From: Rhodospirillaceae bacterium
GTDB lineage: Bacteria; Pseudomonadota; Alphaproteobacteria; GCA-2731375
Direction: 5' to 3'
Assembly (NCBI GenBank): GCA_018701215.1
Contig: JABIWH010000005.1
Coordinates: forward strand, 1-64,000
Length of the DNA stretch: 64,000 nt
Shown in pieces: positions 9,119 through 19,876 of the stretch. The stretch's first letter is position 1, and every line of letters begins with the position of its first letter. The notes below the pieces were generated by a model that was not told where the DNA came from, did no database searches, and saw only the letters and a list, made by a program, of their open reading frames with translations. Position numbers and translations under genes: made by a program.

Positions 9119-10288
9119 ATGAAACGCGGTCTGGTCATCGCCCTGACCTTGGGCATCGCGCTTGCCTGCCTGGCATTGTCCATCGCCTATGTCTCGCTGT
9201 GGCGCGGCGATCATGACGGCTTGAACCATGCCGTAGGTCGCGATTTCATCAACATGTGGACCGCCTCGCGGTTGGTGGAGGCGGACCGCACGGAAGACAT
9301 TTTTGATCCGGACAAATTCGCCGCCGCCCAGCGCCAACAGATGGGAGAAGATTTTCCTTTTCATTTCTGGTCCTACCCACCCCATGCCCTGGTGCTGAGC
9401 AACCAGCTGTCCAGCCTGCCCTATCGCGGGGCGTATCTAGTATGGACCCTTTGCGGTCTGGGCCTGATGTTCTATGCGGCGCAAAAATTCTGGCCGGATA
9501 AATTCTCGCCCTGGCTGCTGTTGCTGGCGCCGTCCAGTTTCGTGAATATTTTTCTGGGCCAGAACGGATTTTTCACCACCGCCCTGGCGCTATCCGGTTT
9601 CACGCTGTTACCCCGGCGGCCCATCCTGGCGGGCGTGATGTTCGGTCTGCTGACCTTCAAACCACAGCTGGGTATCATGATCCCCGTCGCCCTATTGGCC
9701 ATGCGGCAGTGGCGGGCCATTGTCTCGGCCAGCCTGACAACGGGTCTTTTTATTGGCGCCTCGGTGCTGATGTACGGCGATGATGCCTGGTGGCGCTTCC
9801 TATCCTCCACCCTGCCCCACCAATTGCGTTTCATGACCGAGGGTACGGGGCCGTTTCAATGGATGATGCCAAGCTGGTTCATGGCCGGGCGGATCATCGG
9901 TCTGCCAATATGGCTTGCCCAGGCCGTTCAGGCGGTCATGGCCGTGGCCGCCGCCGTGCTGGTGTACCGTGTCTTTCGGGGCGGCGGAGAATGGCGTCTG
10001 AAGGTGGCGCTGTTGTTCGTGGCAACCCTGGTGGCCAGCCCCCAGGGCTTTAACTATGACATGGGTCTGGTCTCGGTGGCGCTGATCTGTCTGACAGGCT
10101 TGGCGATCAAGGCTGGCTGGCAGCGCGGCGAATTCATCATCGTCGCGCTCTGCTGGATCCTGCCGTTGATCGTGATGCCCCTGAATGCCGCCGGAGCGCC
10201 CATTGCGCCGCTGCTACTGACGGGACTGCTGGCCTGTTTGTACCGCCGCCGGGACATGCGCCCCGAACCAGGCCGCGACCCCGGCTAG
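9119..10288 (+). CDS. GT87/DUF2029-type polyprenyl-phosphate-mannose-dependent glycosyltransferase-like membrane protein
   Basis: A 389-aa polytopic membrane protein with about ten hydrophobic segments. The first begins ALTLGIALACLALSIAYVSL and is followed by a periplasmic loop holding GRDFINMWTASRL, which carries the acidic residue pattern of GT-C enzymes. WSYPPHALVL and LLTFKPQLGIMIP are typical of the DUF2029/GT87 family. It likely transfers sugar from a lipid carrier on the periplasmic side; acceptor unknown. It starts 21 bases after the enolase-family gene but its function differs. Its 3' end overlaps the convergent amgK by 75 bases. Confidence 0.75.
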   Translation: MKRGLVIALTLGIALACLALSIAYVSLWRGDHDGLNHAVGRDFINMWTASRLVEADRTEDIFDPDKFAAAQRQQMGEDFPFHFWSYPPHALVLSNQLSSLPYRGAYLVWTLCGLGLMFYAAQKFWPDKFSPWLLLLAPSSFVNIFLGQNGFFTTALALSGFTLLPRRPILAGVMFGLLTFKPQLGIMIPVALLAMRQWRAIVSASLTTGLFIGASVLMYGDDAWWRFLSSTLPHQLRFMTEGTGPFQWMMPSWFMAGRIIGLPIWLAQAVQAVMAVAAAVLVYRVFRGGGEWRLKVALLFVATLVASPQGFNYDMGLVSVALICLTGLAIKAGWQRGEFIIVALCWILPLIVMPLNAAGAPIAPLLLTGLLACLYRRRDMRPEPGRDPG

Positions 10289-11197
10289 GGCCGGATGCGA
10301 CAGAGCCTGGTTCAACAGCCGCCACAGGCGCGGCAGGTATTCCAGATATTCCGGCCTGCCCTGGTCCGCCAGGCGGGCAAAGACGGCGATCACCCGAACA
10401 TGACGCTGGGCCGCCAGCACCGCGTAAGAGGTTTCGAACGCAGCGCCGGATGCCTCGGGAAATCCAGCGCAATAACGGGACAGGCAGGCTGCCGTGACCG
10501 CCTCGCCAACATCCCGGCGGGCGTCCTGCAACAGGGATACCAGGTCATAGGTCACCGGGCCGATGCCGGCATCCTGAAAATCAATCAGACCGCAGGCCCG
10601 CACGCCGGGCCGGGCCGGCAGCCGGAACAGATTGCCGGCATGAAAGTCCCGCAGCAACAGGGATTGCGGCACCGCCAGCGCGCGACCCAGAGGCGCTTGC
10701 CAGGCGGCCCGGAAGTCATCCTTGATTGTTTCGCCCACGGGTCCGAGAACGCTGGGTAGATAGGTCTCGCAGAACAGCATGGTTTGCCGCAGGAACACGG
10801 CCTGATCAAAGACCGGTAGATCGGCGGCGATGAAGTGTTGGTGCAGATGCAGCAAGGCGTCCGTGGCCAGTTCATAAAGCGGCAGCGGCGGCGCGCCCGC
10901 CTGCAACAGCGCGCTGTATGTGCCGTCGCCAAAATCTTCCACCAACAACAGGCCCTGGTCGGGATCAGCGGCCAGGACAGTTGGCGCCGACAGGCCCACG
11001 GCATGCAATAAACCCGCTATTTTTACGAAACTATCATGGCTTTCGCCGGGCGGTACAGTTGCCAGCAAGGCGCGCCGATCATCTTGCATCAGGCGTTCAT
11101 AACGCCGGGTGGAGGCATCACCGGCTAGTGGTGCACGGCTGGCGTCATGCCAGCCCTGCTGCCGCAAAAAGGCGGCGATGCCAGCCGTTCCTACCAT
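10214..11197 (-). CDS. amgK: Aminoglycoside phosphotransferase-family sugar kinase, AmgK-like
   Basis: A 327-aa kinase of the APH/choline-kinase fold. It has the N-terminal GDASTRRYER motif, the catalytic loop LLRDFHAGNLF and the metal-binding LIDFQDAGIGPVTYDLVSL. This family beside tsaE is AmgK, the anomeric MurNAc/GlcNAc kinase of the cell-wall recycling route that bypasses MurA and gives fosfomycin tolerance. The start at 11197 overlaps the tsaE stop by seven bases, giving coupling. The usual partner murU is not downstream; instead the plus-strand GT87 gene converges and overlaps its last 75 bases. Confidence in the kinase fold is high and in the exact substrate moderate. Confidence 0.82.
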   Translation of the reverse strand: MVGTAGIAAFLRQQGWHDASRAPLAGDASTRRYERLMQDDRRALLATVPPGESHDSFVKIAGLLHAVGLSAPTVLAADPDQGLLLVEDFGDGTYSALLQAGAPPLPLYELATDALLHLHQHFIAADLPVFDQAVFLRQTMLFCETYLPSVLGPVGETIKDDFRAAWQAPLGRALAVPQSLLLRDFHAGNLFRLPARPGVRACGLIDFQDAGIGPVTYDLVSLLQDARRDVGEAVTAACLSRYCAGFPEASGAAFETSYAVLAAQRHVRVIAVFARLADQGRPEYLEYLPRLWRLLNQALSHPALAGVAAWFGAHVPAAVQTGQQSRQ

Positions 11198-11664
11198 GGT
11201 GCCTGCCAGCGCTCGGCATCCGGGCCTATTGCGCGCAGTACCAATTCTCGACTGGCGCCGTCGTTCGTGTCGGAGAGATGAATTTCGATACGGTTTTCGG
11301 GCATCCAGGGGCCCAGACGGTCGGGCCATTCGATCAGGCAAATACCGTCGGTGAAGGCGTCCTCCATGCCCAACTCGATCACTTCATCGGGTGTGCTCAA
11401 TCGATACAGATCGAAATGCCAAACCATACCCAGGGCGGTTTCATAGGTCAGTGCAAGGTTGAAGGTTGGGCTGGGAATCTCTTCCTCGATCCCCAGGGCG
11501 CGCAGGAACCCGCGGGCGAAGGTAGTCTTGCCGGCGCCCAGGTCACCGTACAGACAAAATACATCCCCCCGCCGGCTTAACCTTGCCAGGGCCGCCGCCG
11601 CCGCAGCCGTTGCCACCGCGTCCCGCAGGGCGCACCGGCATTCAACTGTTGCTATGCCGGTCAA
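11191..11664 (-). CDS. tsaE: tRNA t6A synthesis ATPase TsaE
   Basis: A 157-aa P-loop protein needed, with TsaB, TsaC and TsaD, to make threonylcarbamoyladenosine at tRNA position 37. The Walker A motif reads GDLGAGKTTFARG. SPTFNLALTYE and WHFDLYRL are family signatures, and IEWPDRLG is close to the C-terminal third. It overlaps divL by four bases and amgK by seven, forming a tight divL-tsaE-amgK unit. Its partner tsaB lies at the right edge of this window. Confidence 0.95.
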   Translation of the reverse strand: MTGIATVECRCALRDAVATAAAAAALARLSRRGDVFCLYGDLGAGKTTFARGFLRALGIEEEIPSPTFNLALTYETALGMVWHFDLYRLSTPDEVIELGMEDAFTDGICLIEWPDRLGPWMPENRIEIHLSDTNDGASRELVLRAIGPDAERWQAPW

Positions 11665-14054
11665 TCCCCATCACCGAAGGCGGAAGTTTTTGCGGCGGCG
11701 TCCTGCTTTGGCGGCAGGAAACAGGTCACCCGGGTGCCCTTGCCCAGGGTGGAGTCCAATTGCACCCATCCGCCGTGCAGCTCGACAAAGCTTCTTACCA
11801 GGGACAGGCCAAGCCCGGCGCCGCGTTGACGGTCGGATGGATTGGCGCGGCGAAAATTCTCGAACACCGATTTCTGGTCCGCCTCGCTCATGCCGATGCC
11901 GTTGTCGGCGATATACAGACCGATTTCGTCACCCTGGCGCAAGGCACCGATTTTGATTTCGCCGCCCTGATTGGAAAACTTCAGGGCATTGCTCAACAAG
12001 CGGTACATAACCTGTTTGATGCGCCTCTCGTCGCCCTCAATGGCGCCGAAATCACTTGGACATTCCAACACCAGCCGCAGCTTTTGCTTGCTTGCCGGTT
12101 CCCGCGCCAGGGTCATGACATTTTCCAACACTTCATGGACATCAAACAAATTGACATCCAGGTCCATCTGCCCCGCTTCAACACTGGCCAGGTCGAGAAT
12201 GTTGTTGATCAGGTCCAGCAACTGGTTTGACGAGAGCAGAATATCAGCGGTGTATTCCTTTTGCTGATTGTTCAAGGTGCCGAAGAATTCACTGCCCAGA
12301 ACTTCCGTGAAGCCGATGATAACGTTCAGCGGCGTACGCAATTCGTAGCTGACGTTGGCCAGGAATTCGGATTTCAATCTGTCCGCCGCCTCCAACGCCT
12401 CGTTGCGTTCCACTAGCGCCATCTCGACATTGACGCTGTCGGTCACGTCCACATAGGTGAAAATGGCATTGCCGTCGGGTAAGGCGACAGAGGCGAAGTC
12501 GATGACGACATCGTCGCGTCGGCGCATCCGGCCCGAGATGTTTTCCCGCGCCGTTGCCTGGGAGATCAGAATATCGCGAAATTTCGGCCAGTCGTCGGTT
12601 TCGGCCAAGACCGGCCGCACCGCTTCGACAATCTCGGAAATATGCGGCTCGCCGGTCAATATGCCTTCATCCAACTGCCAAATGCGGGCGTAGGCCGAAT
12701 TCGCCAGTTTCAGCCGGCCATCGCCACCGAAAACGGCGACGGCTTCATAGAGATTGTTCAGGGTTTCCTGTTGCACCGCGATCAAGGTGTTGTAGGAGCG
12801 TTCCAGCACTAGGGAATCGGTAATATCCTCGGCCAGAAAAAGCAGTCCGCCGAACGGATGCGGCGAGATAACCTGGCGCAGAACCCGGCCATCGGGCGCA
12901 TAAATGACATCTTCGCGGGTTTCCAACAAATCCGTGTAAAGCCGCATGAAGCCTTGTTTATAGGCGGGAAAATCCGTCTGCTCCGGGATCCGACGGCCTT
13001 CACGTAGTTCCTCCAGGACTTCACCGTGGGTTGGATCACGATTCAACCAGTCTTCGTCGAGCTGCCACAGTTCAGCAAAGGCCTTGTTGTAGTAAGAGAG
13101 CCGCTTTTCCGGCCCGTAGATCGAGATCGCGGTAGAGAGATTGTTCAGAACCTCGGCATGGGCGTCGATATGACGACCCAGTTCAGCCTGTGCCTCCTCG
13201 ACCTGGGTGATGTCATGGACAAAACCAATAACAGACATGCCGTCGCCGGCGGGCGTTTCGGTAACTTCCAGGGTTCGGCGCTGTCCGCCGACCACGAAAT
13301 GGCGGCTTTCATTGACGCTGTTGCCATCGCGTTGGGCCTGTTCCGCCAGGCTTTGTGCCTGATTGGGTATCAGCGGCGTTTCGATTTCAAAGCCGCCCGC
13401 GGCGATGACATCGGCCACGCTGGCGTTGATCAGGGTGGCATAGGCCTCGTTGCACCAGACCATGACCAAATCCGCATTCCTGCGGTAGACGGGCACGGGC
13501 AGATCCGCCAGCAGGGCGTTAAGAATATTCAGACCCTCGGTGGCGGCGGTCAGCTTGGTCTTGGTATCGAGAGCCGCCGTGCGTGCCGCATAAGCTTTGA
13601 CACCGATATCACGCAGCCAGACGATCGCCGCGAAGGTGCCGCTTTCGTCGCCGGGTTGGCCCCGGACGTCGATGATGCTCTCGCCATCGGCGGCATTCAA
13701 TTCGTAATGAAACGGCTCGCCGGATTGCCGCAGGGCGGAAATCCTCGCCTCAAGTTCGCCATATTCAGCAGCCGCGATAAACGGCGACAGGTCCTCAAGC
13801 GAGGAGAATTCCTCTTGCGTCAGATCGAACAGGGTCCGCAGGCCACGGGACCATATGCCGCCATCGGCCAGCCAGGCGATGAAACCGCCGTCGGACAAAT
13901 TCTCCAAGGCCCGCTGGCGGGCAATGAGCACGGCGGCGGCGCTGCCGGCCTGCGCCAGCCGCTGTCTACTTTTTTGCCCCTGCAGCCATAGCCCGAGGGC
14001 GAGGGCAAAACCCACGCCCGCGGCCACGGCAAACAAAGTGGTCAAGCCGGCCAT
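11661..14054 (-). CDS. divL: DivL-like PAS sensor histidine-kinase homologue with Tyr at the phospho-acceptor site
   Basis: A 797-aa membrane-anchored protein. One N-terminal transmembrane segment (about 3-24) is followed by four PAS-like blocks (roughly 45-150, 180-290, 300-400 and 410-540), a HisKA dimerization domain (about 555-625) and an HATPase_c domain (about 670-785; SNALKFS, DNGIGM, RGAGLGLSL). The H-box reads FLANVSYELRTPLN, so Tyr570 stands where kinases have His; the codon is TAC. Caulobacter DivL has the same substitution (Tyr550) and acts through DivK and CckA to control CtrA. The neighbourhood ahcY-divL-tsaE fits alphaproteobacterial order as I recall it. The ATP-binding lid looks intact. 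The symbol is inferred from the Tyr, size and context. Confidence 0.85.
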   Translation of the reverse strand: MAGLTTLFAVAAGVGFALALGLWLQGQKSRQRLAQAGSAAAVLIARQRALENLSDGGFIAWLADGGIWSRGLRTLFDLTQEEFSSLEDLSPFIAAAEYGELEARISALRQSGEPFHYELNAADGESIIDVRGQPGDESGTFAAIVWLRDIGVKAYAARTAALDTKTKLTAATEGLNILNALLADLPVPVYRRNADLVMVWCNEAYATLINASVADVIAAGGFEIETPLIPNQAQSLAEQAQRDGNSVNESRHFVVGGQRRTLEVTETPAGDGMSVIGFVHDITQVEEAQAELGRHIDAHAEVLNNLSTAISIYGPEKRLSYYNKAFAELWQLDEDWLNRDPTHGEVLEELREGRRIPEQTDFPAYKQGFMRLYTDLLETREDVIYAPDGRVLRQVISPHPFGGLLFLAEDITDSLVLERSYNTLIAVQQETLNNLYEAVAVFGGDGRLKLANSAYARIWQLDEGILTGEPHISEIVEAVRPVLAETDDWPKFRDILISQATARENISGRMRRRDDVVIDFASVALPDGNAIFTYVDVTDSVNVEMALVERNEALEAADRLKSEFLANVSYELRTPLNVIIGFTEVLGSEFFGTLNNQQKEYTADILLSSNQLLDLINNILDLASVEAGQMDLDVNLFDVHEVLENVMTLAREPASKQKLRLVLECPSDFGAIEGDERRIKQVMYRLLSNALKFSNQGGEIKIGALRQGDEIGLYIADNGIGMSEADQKSVFENFRRANPSDRQRGAGLGLSLVRSFVELHGGWVQLDSTLGKGTRVTCFLPPKQDAAAKTSAFGDGD

Positions 14055-14138
14055 CGACCCTGCCTCTATCCTTTATCCTGCGCGGCGAAAGCTTAAGCGT
14101 CTCGCGCCGGCAAGACAAGATAGGCGGAGCCCGACGCT

Positions 14139-15434
<1,296 letters not shown>

Positions 15435-15606
15435 GAATGGTCTCCCAAAAGATCGTCGCGGCGATTCATAACGGCGGTCTAAACGACGCCGGATGCAAGC
15501 CCATATGACGGTTGAAATTCGTAGCTGTTGAAGTCTGGAGCGCTATGTAGCAAACAGGCCGCCCGGAAGCAAGCATAAAAAAATCTTTATATGTTTAATC
15601 ATTCAT

Positions 15607-16797
15607 TTACTTTTCAATCGCAGCGCATAATCGCAGCGCGAGGGTATAAATCACGCCGCTGAGCCCCAGGGCCGCCAGCCACCAGGTCTGCCAAATACCG
15701 AAACTAAGATTGGCCACCACCAGACCGCTTAGCAGCAAGCCCGTTGCCGCCGCCCGTGTGCTGGGCTCTGGCAAAGAGGCAACGCGCAGCCACAGACCGG
15801 CCAGCAACGCCGCCCATAGCACGGCGCCGATACCACCCAACTCCAGCCAGATTTGCAGGCCCGCATTATGAGGATGGACACTCATCACGTTGCCGCCGCC
15901 CGCTAGTTTGCGCCCGCCCCCCGGTATGCGCCGGGCCGCATCCATACCCCAGCCCAGCACCGGCGCCTCGGCGATGCGCTGGGAGGCAAAGTGCCAGATA
16001 TGCAGCCGGTGCAGGCCGGAATAATGGGTCTCGTCGAAATAGCCCGCCAGACGTTCCGGCGCCAACAAGGTTGCCGGCAATAGCGGCGCGGCCAACATGC
16101 CGATCACAACCAGCACCGCCAGCAGGCGTTGCAGCCACGGCCCGGCCCAACAGGCCAACGCCGCGATGGGCAGAGCCAGCAATAGCGCCGCCTGATTGCT
16201 GTTGGAGACGCCATGCAGGATCACCGCCGCCGCCAAGGCAACCGCCGCCAAGGCGAAAACTCGGCGGCCCCGGCGCCAAAGGATCAGGGCGGTGGGCCAA
16301 GCGCTTAGCAGCAGCAACGCCTCGGCCCGGTTCAAAACGGTCAGGTCGAATTCATCGCGCCGGCCCTGCCAGACCAGCCATTTGTGCCCCGCCAGGCCGG
16401 ACAGGCTTTCCCCGCCCAGCAACAGCACGGCAAAGGCAAAGGCACCAACCAACGCCCAGCCCAGGGCACGTCCGTCCCCATCGCCCAGATCTTTAAGGCC
16501 ATCCAGCAGGATCAACACTGATAGGCTGACGCCGGCCAGCTTGGCGAATGTGGACAGAGCCGCCGTTCCATCCAGGGCCCACAGGGCGGAGACAAGGGCC
16601 CAGGCCGCGAGCACAGCGGCGGCGATCGCCGTAACATCGGTAAAGGGCCGCCAGCCCTGCCCCAGGCGCAAACGCCGTAGTAGCAGCCAAAGGGCAACGA
16701 CAAACAACAACGGCACCAGGCCCTTTGGCGCAATAACGCCCAGGGGCGCGAAGAACAGCGACAACAGCAAAAATGGCCGTGCCCGGGCGCTCGGCAT
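15607..16797 (-). CDS. O-antigen ligase/polymerase family membrane protein (Wzy_C)
   Basis: A 396-aa integral membrane protein with about eleven hydrophobic segments. The large periplasmic region holds AERLAGYFDETHYSGLHRLHIW, followed by PVLGWGMDAARRIPGGG and SVHPHNAGLQIWLELGG. The HNAxLQ motif after a long loop is characteristic of the O-antigen ligase WaaL/Wzy_C group. It either ligates undecaprenyl-linked glycan to lipid A core or polymerises repeat units. It is last in the operon and its ATG shares one base with the stop of the upstream GT4 gene. Confidence 0.85.
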   Translation of the reverse strand: MPSARARPFLLLSLFFAPLGVIAPKGLVPLLFVVALWLLLRRLRLGQGWRPFTDVTAIAAAVLAAWALVSALWALDGTAALSTFAKLAGVSLSVLILLDGLKDLGDGDGRALGWALVGAFAFAVLLLGGESLSGLAGHKWLVWQGRRDEFDLTVLNRAEALLLLSAWPTALILWRRGRRVFALAAVALAAAVILHGVSNSNQAALLLALPIAALACWAGPWLQRLLAVLVVIGMLAAPLLPATLLAPERLAGYFDETHYSGLHRLHIWHFASQRIAEAPVLGWGMDAARRIPGGGRKLAGGGNVMSVHPHNAGLQIWLELGGIGAVLWAALLAGLWLRVASLPEPSTRAAATGLLLSGLVVANLSFGIWQTWWLAALGLSGVIYTLALRLCAAIEK

Positions 16798-17966
16798 CAG
16801 CCCGCGTCCGCCCTGGGCAATACCGCATCGTAGGTGGCCAGGGTATCGGCCACAAAGGCCTCGACGGTAAATTCGTCCAAGGCCAGTTGCCGGGCCGCCT
16901 GGCCCATGGCACGGCGCAACGCGGGGTCATGCAATAGTTTGCCGATCGCTTCCGCCGTCGCCGGGCCATCGCGGACGGGCACCAGATAACCGGTCTCGTC
17001 ATGGCGGACCACTTCGCGGCAGCCAGGGACATCCGCGGTTACGATGGGCAAGCCGCAGGCCGCCGCCTCGATCAGGCCACGGGGCAGCCCTTCGCGGTAA
17101 GAGGGCATGCAGATGATATGGGCCTGGGGCAGCACGGCCGGCATGTCCGTGCGGAAACCCCACCATTCCACCAGGCCTTCGCTTTCCCAGGCATGGATTG
17201 TCCTTTCCGCCACGTCCGTGGGATTGGCCGGGTCGCGGCGGCCAACCAGGACAAAGCGCGCATTCGCGCCAGCCGCTTTCAAGGTCCGGGCCGCATGGAT
17301 GAATTCATGCACGCCTTTGTCGCCTAGAATGCGGGCCGGAAACATCACCACCAGTGATTCGTCAGGGGATTCGTCGGGGGGTTCGTCAGGTGGATCGACC
17401 GGCGAAAAGGTCGCCATATCGACGCCGCAACCCTTGATCATCACGGCGATATCCCGGCGCACCAAATTTTGCGCCAGAAACATTTGCAGATCGTCCGGGT
17501 TCTGAAAGATCACCCGCCCGTTGGGATGCCCCAGGGCGTAACGGTACAGCGGCCTGATCAGGGCGCGCAGCAAACGCGCCTGCCAATCGTCACGAATGAA
17601 CAAAAAGCCCATGCCAGTGATCGCGTGCACCACCGCGCCCACGCCCATCAGTCGCGAAGCCAGACCGCCAAAGATCACCGGTTTCATCGCCACGTGATGC
17701 ACCAAATCCGGCTTGATACGGCGGATCAGGCGGAAACAGCGGGCCAGCAGGCGGGCTTCGCCAAACAGGCTGCGGCCGCCGCGCTTTAGCGGCAAATCAT
17801 GGTAGTGAAAACCACAACCGCAAATGACGCTGACCGGGCCAGCTTCGAATGGCGCGGCCACGTGCACCTCGTAACCGGCGGCTTGGGCGGCCAGGGCCAC
17901 GGATATGCGATGGGTAGTGAAGAACAAGGCCTCGTTCATCAAGAAGAGTAAACGTGGCCCACTCAT
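16797..17966 (-). CDS. Glycosyltransferase family 4 (GT-B) with a 12-nt repeat linker
   Basis: The 389-aa GT-B enzyme has the N-terminal domain MSGPRLLFLMNEALFFTTHR resembling galactosyl/N-acetylgalactosaminyl transferases of capsule loci. MKPVIFGGLASR and the C-terminal nucleotide-sugar site EGLPRGLIEAAACGLPIV follow. Between the domains sits a proline-aspartate-rich stretch PPDEPPDESPDES encoded by three 12-nt repeats (17356-17391), where relatives have no such stretch. The ATG at 17966 overlaps the asnB stop by four bases; longer in-frame readings would run antisense into asnB. It likely adds one sugar to a lipid-linked repeat unit in the cytoplasm. Confidence 0.88.
   Translation of the reverse strand: MSGPRLLFLMNEALFFTTHRISVALAAQAAGYEVHVAAPFEAGPVSVICGCGFHYHDLPLKRGGRSLFGEARLLARCFRLIRRIKPDLVHHVAMKPVIFGGLASRLMGVGAVVHAITGMGFLFIRDDWQARLLRALIRPLYRYALGHPNGRVIFQNPDDLQMFLAQNLVRRDIAVMIKGCGVDMATFSPVDPPDEPPDESPDESLVVMFPARILGDKGVHEFIHAARTLKAAGANARFVLVGRRDPANPTDVAERTIHAWESEGLVEWWGFRTDMPAVLPQAHIICMPSYREGLPRGLIEAAACGLPIVTADVPGCREVVRHDETGYLVPVRDGPATAEAIGKLLHDPALRRAMGQAARQLALDEFTVEAFVADTLATYDAVLPRADAG
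17356..17391. repeat. Three in-frame 12-nt tandem repeats in the GT4 gene
   Basis: Plus-strand units GATTCGTCAGGG, GATTCGTCGGGG and GGTTCGTCAGGT follow each other without gaps and are succeeded by a partial unit. On the coding (minus) strand they read as repeats of Pro-Asp-Glu-Pro/Ser. A unit length of 12 keeps the frame when copies are gained or lost, so it would vary linker length, not switch the gene off. Confidence 0.8.
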
Positions 17967-19876
17967 TTTGCTTGGCCGTCCAGCCAGGCCTGGAACATCA
18001 GAATATCCCACAGCTGATGCTGCCAATTGCGCCGTCCCGACAGATGTTCGGCCCAGGTTCGCTGAATGGGTGCTGGGTCGAAATAGCCCTCGTCCGCCAG
18101 ACGCCGCGGCGCCAACAGTTGTTCGGCCCAGTCCCGCAAGGGACCGCGCAGCCAATCATGGATCGGTACGGCGAAGCCCATCTTGGGCCGCTCGATCAAC
18201 TCGCGCGGCACATGGCGGTAGAGCACTTGGCGCAAGATCCGCTTGGAGACGCCGCCGCTCAGCTTCATGGACAGCGGCAGGGACCAGGCGAATTCCACCA
18301 CCCGGTGATCCAGCAATGGCACCCGGGCTTCCAGACTGACGGCCATGGAGGCCCGGTCGATCTTGGTCAGGATGTCATCGGGCATATAGGTCATGGCGTC
18401 CAGATACATCATGGCATGGGCGGGATCATCCAGATCCACGCCGGCGATACGCGGCAGATCACCGGAGCGGTCCAGCACCATGCCCTCGGCCCCGGGCCAA
18501 TGGCTGGTCAGGCCCTCGTACATCTCGGCCGCGTCGCGGGCATGCAGCACGCCGGCCAGCTTATGCAGTTTGTCGCCGGGGTTGCGTTGGCCCAGAAGTC
18601 CGCCCAGGCGGTCCCACTGATGCGGCGGCAGGACGGTCAGCGCGGCCGCCATGGCAGCCTTGACGGGCCACGGCAACCAGCCGGTTTTGGCAATCAGGCG
18701 CCGCACCCACATATGGCGGTTATAGCCGGCGAACATCTCGTCGCCGCCATCCCCGGACAGCGCCACGGTGACTTTCCCGCGGGCCATCTTGGAAACCAGA
18801 TAGGTCGGGATCTGCGACGAATCCGCAAACGGCTCGTCGTACATGGTGCCAAGGCGCGGCACCACGTCCAGAGCATCGGCGGCGGACAGATATAATTCAT
18901 GATGCTCGGTGCGCAGATGCCCGGCGACGGCCTTGGCATCCTCGGCCTCGTCATAACCGGCATCGGAAAACCCTATGGAAAAGGTTTTTACCGGGCGCTC
19001 GGACTGCTGTTGCATCAGGGCGGCGACGGTGGACGAGTCTATTCCGCCCGATAGAAACACCCCTAACGGCACATCCGCCACCATGCGGCAACGCACCGCC
19101 TCGGCCAACAACCGCTCCAGCTCCGCCGCCGCATCGGCCTCGCTACCCTGAAAACGGTTTCCCTGACCGCCCTCGGCGACCTGGCGCAATGACCAATAAG
19201 GTGTCAGCTCAATCTTGCCTTTGCCATCGCAGCGCAGGATCGTGCCCACGGCCAGCTTATGGACGCCGCGATAAATCGTTTTGGGCGCGGGCACGCAATT
19301 GCGTTTTAGATACAGCGCCAGCGCATCCCGGTCGATTTCGCTCTGAAACGCCGGATGGGCGCGCAGGGCCTGCAATTCCGAGGCAAATATCAGATGCCGG
19401 CCAAATTGCGCGTAATACAGCGGCTTGATCCCCAACCGGTCCCGGACCAGGGCCAAGGTCCGCTCCCGCCGGTCCCACAGGGCGATGGCGAACATGCCGA
19501 CAAAGCGCTTCACGGCGGCCTCCAGGCCCCATTCGACAATAGCGGCCAAAATCACTTCGGTATCGGAATGACCGTTGAATTCGTGGCCCTGAGCCGTCAA
19601 CTCCGCGCGCATTTCAGGGAAATTATAGACCTCGCCATTATAGACGATGACATAGCGGCCATCATGCGAGGCCATGGGCTGGGCGCCGTGTTCGGACAGA
19701 TCGATAATCGCCAGACGGCGGAACCCCAGCGCGATGCCCGCCTTGGCATCAAGCCATTGGCCGTCGGAATCCGGTCCGCGATGATGCAGGGTATCGGCCA
19801 TGGCCTTGACCTGACGCGCCAGGGTTTCGGCTGGGGTGGCCGGCTCAAACTCCAACGATCCCGTCAGACCGCACAT
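17963..19876 (-). CDS. asnB: Asparagine synthase-type glutamine amidotransferase of a surface-glycan operon
   Basis: The 637-aa protein has an N-terminal Ntn glutaminase domain with catalytic Cys2 (MCGLTGSLEF), HHRGPDSDG and YNGEVYNF. The C-terminal synthetase domain has the pyrophosphate loop LSGGIDSSTVA and LSGDGGDEMFAGYNRH. Both halves look intact. Standalone asparagine synthesis is possible. Inside polysaccharide operons, however, this family typically amidates uronic or other carboxylated sugars, which I think likelier here. It abuts the sulfotransferase stop directly (19877) and overlaps the GT4 start by four bases. Confidence 0.88.
   Translation of the reverse strand: MCGLTGSLEFEPATPAETLARQVKAMADTLHHRGPDSDGQWLDAKAGIALGFRRLAIIDLSEHGAQPMASHDGRYVIVYNGEVYNFPEMRAELTAQGHEFNGHSDTEVILAAIVEWGLEAAVKRFVGMFAIALWDRRERTLALVRDRLGIKPLYYAQFGRHLIFASELQALRAHPAFQSEIDRDALALYLKRNCVPAPKTIYRGVHKLAVGTILRCDGKGKIELTPYWSLRQVAEGGQGNRFQGSEADAAAELERLLAEAVRCRMVADVPLGVFLSGGIDSSTVAALMQQQSERPVKTFSIGFSDAGYDEAEDAKAVAGHLRTEHHELYLSAADALDVVPRLGTMYDEPFADSSQIPTYLVSKMARGKVTVALSGDGGDEMFAGYNRHMWVRRLIAKTGWLPWPVKAAMAAALTVLPPHQWDRLGGLLGQRNPGDKLHKLAGVLHARDAAEMYEGLTSHWPGAEGMVLDRSGDLPRIAGVDLDDPAHAMMYLDAMTYMPDDILTKIDRASMAVSLEARVPLLDHRVVEFAWSLPLSMKLSGGVSKRILRQVLYRHVPRELIERPKMGFAVPIHDWLRGPLRDWAEQLLAPRRLADEGYFDPAPIQRTWAEHLSGRRNWQHQLWDILMFQAWLDGQAK

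Noticed and set aside
15435..15606. Possible SAH or SAM riboswitch upstream of ahcY
   Set aside because: The leader has no stem arrangement or conserved core that I can match to SAH, SAM-II or SAM-V riboswitches.
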